18,307 nucleotides of DNA from JAHIJO01 sp964486075. GTDB taxonomy: Bacteria; Verrucomicrobiota; Kiritimatiellia; JAAZAB01. How positions within the stretch are numbered: position 1 is the stretch's first letter; the number at the start of each line of letters is the position of its first letter. This document shows positions 14,828 to 18,307 of this stretch, in pieces. Location: positions 1 through 18,307 of the forward strand of contig CAZALU010000065.1 in assembly GCA_964486075.1 (NCBI GenBank), written 5' to 3'. Made by a program: the position numbers and the translations under genes. The notes beneath the pieces were generated by a model. It did not search any database and was not told where the DNA came from. It was given only the letters and a program-made list of their open reading frames with translations.

Positions 14828-15202
14828 TCAAGGCTCTGTCGGCATAGGCACTGCCCGCAAGCGGGAATGCTGCATGGCCCATTCGCGGCACTGGCGGGTA
14901 TAGGCCATCCATGTATCCAGCAGGCCGCCCAGGTAGACAGCCAAACCCAGCCCAAGCCAGGCTAGGATATGAATCACACGGTAGTCCTGAAAAGGCTGAT
15001 CCGACACGCGCGCCGCATAATCGATGCTGATCAGGATATTGGCGAGCATCGGGCGAATAATTTCAATCATTAAAAAAATCATGCAGAGCAGAAATGCGGC
15101 CAGGTAAACCGAGCCGGCCAGCCAGCGACGCTGTAAAAACTGGCCCGCGCCCGGTGACACGATCGCCGAAAGCATAATTGCTGTTTTAGTCGGTTTATTC
15201 AT
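14828..15202 (-). CDS. Small multi-pass membrane protein of unknown function
   Basis: This 124-residue protein was not assigned to a named family. Three hydrophobic segments are visible at about 7-20, 29-49 and 77-98. The first is IMLSAIVSPGAGQFLQRRWL, whose PGAGQ-x-x-x-RRW-x-x-G pattern resembles small TM2-like or DUF5683-like membrane proteins. The last ends in GGLLDTWMAYTR, and a hydrophilic tail rich in Arg and Pro follows. The ATG at 15202 is preferred over the upstream TTG at 15208 because AGGA lies six bases before it. It lies 15 bases after the CNNM/CorC gene and 22 before nadB, so it is almost certainly co-transcribed with both. No enzymatic motif is present. A role at the membrane beside the CorC-like protein is a guess. 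Confidence 0.75.
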   Translation of the reverse strand: MNKPTKTAIMLSAIVSPGAGQFLQRRWLAGSVYLAAFLLCMIFLMIEIIRPMLANILISIDYAARVSDQPFQDYRVIHILAWLGLGLAVYLGGLLDTWMAYTRQCREWAMQHSRLRAVPMPTEP

Positions 15203-15217
15203 AATCAATCCTGCGGC

Positions 15218-16444
15218 TTATTGCTTGCCTACAATCACCTCGAAAATCTTAGAACGCCGCAACTTGCGAATAGAGAACACAATCCCCTGGTAAGGGATTT
15301 TTTGTTCGATTGTGGGGGCGGCCGGAATAAGGCGGCATAACCAATTGTGCAGGCTAGTCGCCTCATCCGGCAGGGCAAACATGGTTTTAGCTTTCAAGGA
15401 TTTCAGGGTGACACCGCCCCCGGCCAGAAAACGGTTTTCCGCGATTTGATACACATAGTCGGGCAAGACGTCGTATTCGTCATCAATATTGCCGACGATC
15501 GCCTCGACGACGTCCTCCAGAGTCACCATGCCCACGGTTTTCCCGACGCCATTCTTGACGACGGCAATATGCTGGTAGCCCTTGCTCAGTCCTGTGAGCA
15601 GGGCCGTGACCGGCTGTTCCTCTTTTACTTCCGTCACCGGGCGCATGATTCCCCGCAACGACGGATCCCCGGGGTTGATCTGCAGGGCGCTCACAATATC
15701 CTTAACGTTAACGAAGCCTAATACACGATCCAGGTTATTGTCCTCGACCAGCAGGTATCGAGTGTGGTTATGGATATGGGATTCGATCAGGGCCTCTGCC
15801 ATGGACATGCGCGACGACAAATACTTGATCTCCCCGCGTTCCACCATGATATCGCCCACCTTGGCTTGGGAGAGCTTGATACTGCGGGCGACAATGGCCT
15901 CCTGTTCGTGCGAAATCAGTTTGTTGATCGAAGCCGAGCGGGTCAAGAGCATGATATCGCCCAGCGTATCCGCGGGTGGCTCTTTCCGTCGACGGGAATA
16001 AAAAGGATAGTTTATCAGTTCAAGGATAAAGATCAACGGACCGAGCAAACGGGTGGTGGATGCCAAGGGCAGCACGATCAGGCTCGCCAGCCCTCGTTTA
16101 TACATGACCCCAAGGGTTTTGGGGAGATATTCCGACCACTGGATAACGGCTAGCGCCAGCAAAAAAGAAAACAAACCAATCCACTTATGTCCGAATAGCC
16201 TGCTGAAAAACATGCCCGCCAGGGCAGCCCCGGTAATGTTCACCAGGTTATTGACGATCAGTATGGCCGCGATCGGCTTTTCGGGCGCCGCCTTGAGTTG
16301 CCGAAACAAGTCGGCCAGACGCGGAGATTTCTCCCCCAGGGCGGCGAGATCAGCCTCGGAAATACTCAGAAAACAGGCCTCCGTCAGTGAGCATATAAAC
16401 GAAACACCCAATATCAGACCAATACATAAAAACAGCAGCATCAT
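15218..16444 (-). CDS. CNNM/HlyC-CorC family membrane protein with CBS domains
   Basis: This 408-residue inner-membrane protein has the standard order of parts: a DUF21/CNNM transmembrane domain (residues 1 to about 150, with hydrophobic segments near 1-20, 56-80, 88-104 and 118-146, and the signature SEYLPKTLG), two CBS domains (about 200-252 and 267-320, the second ending in VTLEDVVEAIVGNIDDEYD), and a C-terminal CorC_HlyC domain (about 329-406). Characterised relatives bind Mg-ATP and handle Mg2+ or Co2+ efflux or sodium-coupled transport; hemolysin naming is historical. The ATG at 16444 has GAGGAA six bases upstream; the next codon is also ATG. It is the first gene of the operon leading to nadB and is divergent from the ClpX-like gene. 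Confidence 0.93.
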   Translation of the reverse strand: MMLLFLCIGLILGVSFICSLTEACFLSISEADLAALGEKSPRLADLFRQLKAAPEKPIAAILIVNNLVNITGAALAGMFFSRLFGHKWIGLFSFLLALAVIQWSEYLPKTLGVMYKRGLASLIVLPLASTTRLLGPLIFILELINYPFYSRRRKEPPADTLGDIMLLTRSASINKLISHEQEAIVARSIKLSQAKVGDIMVERGEIKYLSSRMSMAEALIESHIHNHTRYLLVEDNNLDRVLGFVNVKDIVSALQINPGDPSLRGIMRPVTEVKEEQPVTALLTGLSKGYQHIAVVKNGVGKTVGMVTLEDVVEAIVGNIDDEYDVLPDYVYQIAENRFLAGGGVTLKSLKAKTMFALPDEATSLHNWLCRLIPAAPTIEQKIPYQGIVFSIRKLRRSKIFEVIVGKQ

Positions 16445-16482
16445 GCAATATTCCTCGACAAAGCTTCTTTGCGCCTTGATTT

Positions 16483-16511
16483 AGATAACACAGGGGCGCC
16501 CGACGCCGCAA
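16483..16511 (-). promoter_or_regulatory. Possible promoter for the CorC-nadB operon
   Basis: On the minus strand TTGCGG (16511-16506), a 17-base spacer and TTATCT (16488-16483) place the start near 16476, giving a leader of about 30 bases. The match is moderate. Confidence 0.35.
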
Positions 16512-16596
16512 GTAAATACAGCAATTCGCATTATGGCCGGAGCCTCCTGCCGCCTTGTGCAACAGGGGCGACAAAACCATAATTAGAATTGCTGAG

Positions 16597-16625
16597 TTGC
16601 CAGGCGACAGGTCTTTGAGTATTGT
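16597..16625 (+). promoter_or_regulatory. Probable promoter of the clpX-like gene
   Basis: TTGCCA (16597-16602), a 17-base spacer and TATTGT (16620-16625) predict a start near 16632. The short leader contains GAAAGGGGC, the ribosome-binding site of the next gene. Confidence 0.45.
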
Positions 16626-16651
16626 ACACTTCAAGCACAGAAAGGGGCAGC

Positions 16652-18247
16652 ATGAGCGACAAAGAACCTAAAGATCCGATGGAAGAATTTCACAAACAGA
16701 TGCAGGAGATGATGCGCAAGGCGCGTATGATGCCCGGCTTCAATCCGCCCAATCCGGTCGCGCCGGACGGTCGCCCGCCCGACCAGCCCCCTGCCCCGGA
16801 TAATCCCGAAACCGCCAAAATACTCCAACGCATCCGGACCTTCAACTTGAAGCCCCGTGAAATCCGCGATTATCTCGACCGCTTTGTGATCCAGCAGGGC
16901 GAGGCCAAAAAGGTGCTGGCGGTCGCCATTGGTGATCACTACAACCACGTGCGCCAATGCATAGACACCCCTACCCTGCGCGAGAAAGAATATGCCAAGC
17001 AGAACATCATGCTGCTGGGCCCCACCGGCGTCGGCAAAACATTCCTGATGCGTTGTATCGCGCGTCTGATAGGCGTTCCATTCGTCAAAGCCGATGCCAC
17101 CAAGTTTTCCGAAACCGGTTACGTCGGCCACGATGTCGAGGATCTGGTCCGCGACCTGGTCAAGGCGGCCAACGGCGATATCGAATTAGCGCAGTATGGC
17201 ATTATTTACATCGATGAAATCGACAAGATCGCCTCCGCCGCCAACCTGGCCGGGCGGGATGTCTCCGGCCGCGGGGTCCAGGTCAACCTACTCAAACTGA
17301 TGGAGGAAACCGACGTCAACCTGCAAAGCCAGACCGATATCCTGGGCCAGATGGAAGCGATGATGCAGCTCCAACGCACCGGCAAACCAGCTCAACGTAC
17401 GATCAATACCCGGCATATCCTATTTATAGTTAGCGGCGTATTCAACAAGCTGGCCGACCAGGTCAAGCACCGCCTCCAATCATCGATGATCGGCTTCGCA
17501 GCGGCAGGCGCAGAGGAGCTGAAAGATGCCGACCTGCTGCGGCGCGCCCAGACCAGGGATTTCATCGAGGGCGGGTTTGAGCCGGAATTCATCGGTCGCC
17601 TCCCGGTGCGGGTAACGTGCGACGCCCTGACCGCGGCGGACCTGGAACAGATTCTCACGACTTCGGAAGACAACATCCTGACCCAGTACCGCCGCGATTT
17701 TTCAGGCTACGGGATCGAGTTTGCCATTACCACCGAAGCGCTGGCCGGAATCGCCCGGCGCGCCCAGGCGGAACAGACCGGGGCACGCGGCCTGATGACG
17801 ATCCTGGAACGAGTTTTTCGGAACTATAAATTCGAACTACCATCGACCTCTATTAAATCCTTCGAAGTCAGCACCGATACCATTGACGAGCCCGAGGCCG
17901 GGCTCAAAGCCCTGCTGCGCAAAAACCGTCTGCAGCACCGGGCCACCCTCAAAGCGGACATCGCGGACTTCGCGCACCGCTTCCGGGAAGAGCATGGGCT
18001 GGAATTAGTTTTCGAGGAAGATGCGGTCAAGGCATTGCTTGAGCAAAGCATCGCCCAGGACAAAACCATTCGCGGACTGTGTGAGATCAAGTTCCGGGAT
18101 TTCCAGCACGGCCTGAAACTGATATCCAACAACACCGGCCGGGTGGCTTTCACCATCACTCGCGCAACAGTAGAGGCCCCGGACCGCGAACTTTCGTGCT
18201 GGATCGTGGAAAGCTTCAAGCCGAGGGAGGCGCCGGGCCAGGCCTGA
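16652..18247 (+). CDS. clpX: ClpX-like AAA+ unfoldase, variant without zinc domain and with extended C-terminus
   Basis: This 531-residue ATPase is clearly ClpX-related: Walker A GPTGVGKT (123-130), pore loop GYVG (156-159), Walker B IIYIDEID (184-191), RDVSGRGVQ, IGF (280-282, the ClpP-docking tripeptide in ClpX), FIGRLP (313-318) and sensor-2 TGARGL (376-381). It would unfold proteins, probably for ClpP. Differences from ordinary ClpX (about 420 residues): there is no Cys4 zinc-binding N-domain, but a Met-rich then Pro-rich N-terminus (10-55); the region between RDVSGRGVQ and RHILFI, where ClpX keeps its RKH loop, is rebuilt and Gln/Met-rich (220-254); and about 110 extra C-terminal residues appear to repeat the lid domain (450-492 against 355-397). 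The ATG at 16652, with AAAGGGG upstream, is preferred over an open frame from 16622. Confidence 0.9.
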   Translation: MSDKEPKDPMEEFHKQMQEMMRKARMMPGFNPPNPVAPDGRPPDQPPAPDNPETAKILQRIRTFNLKPREIRDYLDRFVIQQGEAKKVLAVAIGDHYNHVRQCIDTPTLREKEYAKQNIMLLGPTGVGKTFLMRCIARLIGVPFVKADATKFSETGYVGHDVEDLVRDLVKAANGDIELAQYGIIYIDEIDKIASAANLAGRDVSGRGVQVNLLKLMEETDVNLQSQTDILGQMEAMMQLQRTGKPAQRTINTRHILFIVSGVFNKLADQVKHRLQSSMIGFAAAGAEELKDADLLRRAQTRDFIEGGFEPEFIGRLPVRVTCDALTAADLEQILTTSEDNILTQYRRDFSGYGIEFAITTEALAGIARRAQAEQTGARGLMTILERVFRNYKFELPSTSIKSFEVSTDTIDEPEAGLKALLRKNRLQHRATLKADIADFAHRFREEHGLELVFEEDAVKALLEQSIAQDKTIRGLCEIKFRDFQHGLKLISNNTGRVAFTITRATVEAPDRELSCWIVESFKPREAPGQA

Positions 18248-18307
18248 TTTCGGGTTCCATAGCACAATTTATGGGTGGTTAATTGTCAGGCAATTTCACA
18301 ACCTATT

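Noticed and set aside
14806..14955. 50-residue N-terminal extension of NadB
   Set aside because: It would overlap the upstream membrane-protein gene; the GTG at 14805 fits the family N-terminus.

Overview
The window looks like a chromosomal segment of an uncultured Gram-negative-type bacterium, most likely from the PVC group (Verrucomicrobiota, Kiritimatiellota or Lentisphaerota). The hints are a secreted beta-strand-repeat protein with the GYWTNAANW signature at the left edge, an all-alpha dUTPase, an unusual ClpX, and long intergenic stretches full of dispersed palindromes. This placement is inference. No rRNA, tRNA, CRISPR array, transposase or phage module was seen.

Layout. 1-405 (-) is the N-terminus of an exported repeat protein cut by the window edge. 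547-2037 (-) is a GH51 alpha-L-arabinofuranosidase. After a repeat-bearing gap come metG (2432-4333, +), a NifU C-terminal-domain protein (4452-4673, +) and cysK (4742-5695, +). A palindrome-rich gap leads to an amidohydrolase (6132-7007, +), then a short frame-broken gene remnant (about 7028-7310) and glgP (7336-9834, +). trxB (10292-11209, -) converges on glgP across a large nested palindrome. A 750-base repeat-rich gap precedes a dimeric-type dUTPase (11963-12337, +), followed by a small HExxH metallopeptidase (12650-13024, +). A compact minus-strand operon reads CNNM/CorC membrane protein (16444-15218), small membrane protein (15202-14828), nadB (14805-13180). Divergent from it is a ClpX-like AAA+ ATPase (16652-18247, +).

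Function. Most genes are housekeeping: Met-tRNA charging, Fe-S and cysteine supply, thioredoxin reduction, de novo NAD, dUTP clean-up and glycogen breakdown. The arabinofuranosidase and glycogen phosphorylase suggest a saccharolytic lifestyle. There is no clear multi-gene accessory system.

The most notable signals are (i) a ClpX variant without the N-terminal zinc domain, with an enlarged loop and an apparently duplicated C-terminal lid domain, and (ii) a set of intergenic repeat families: 9-bp-periodic TTCGTG arrays, hairpins with a GCTCYACC tail, a hairpin plus a 27-base tail present twice around trxB, and a nested palindrome after glgP.
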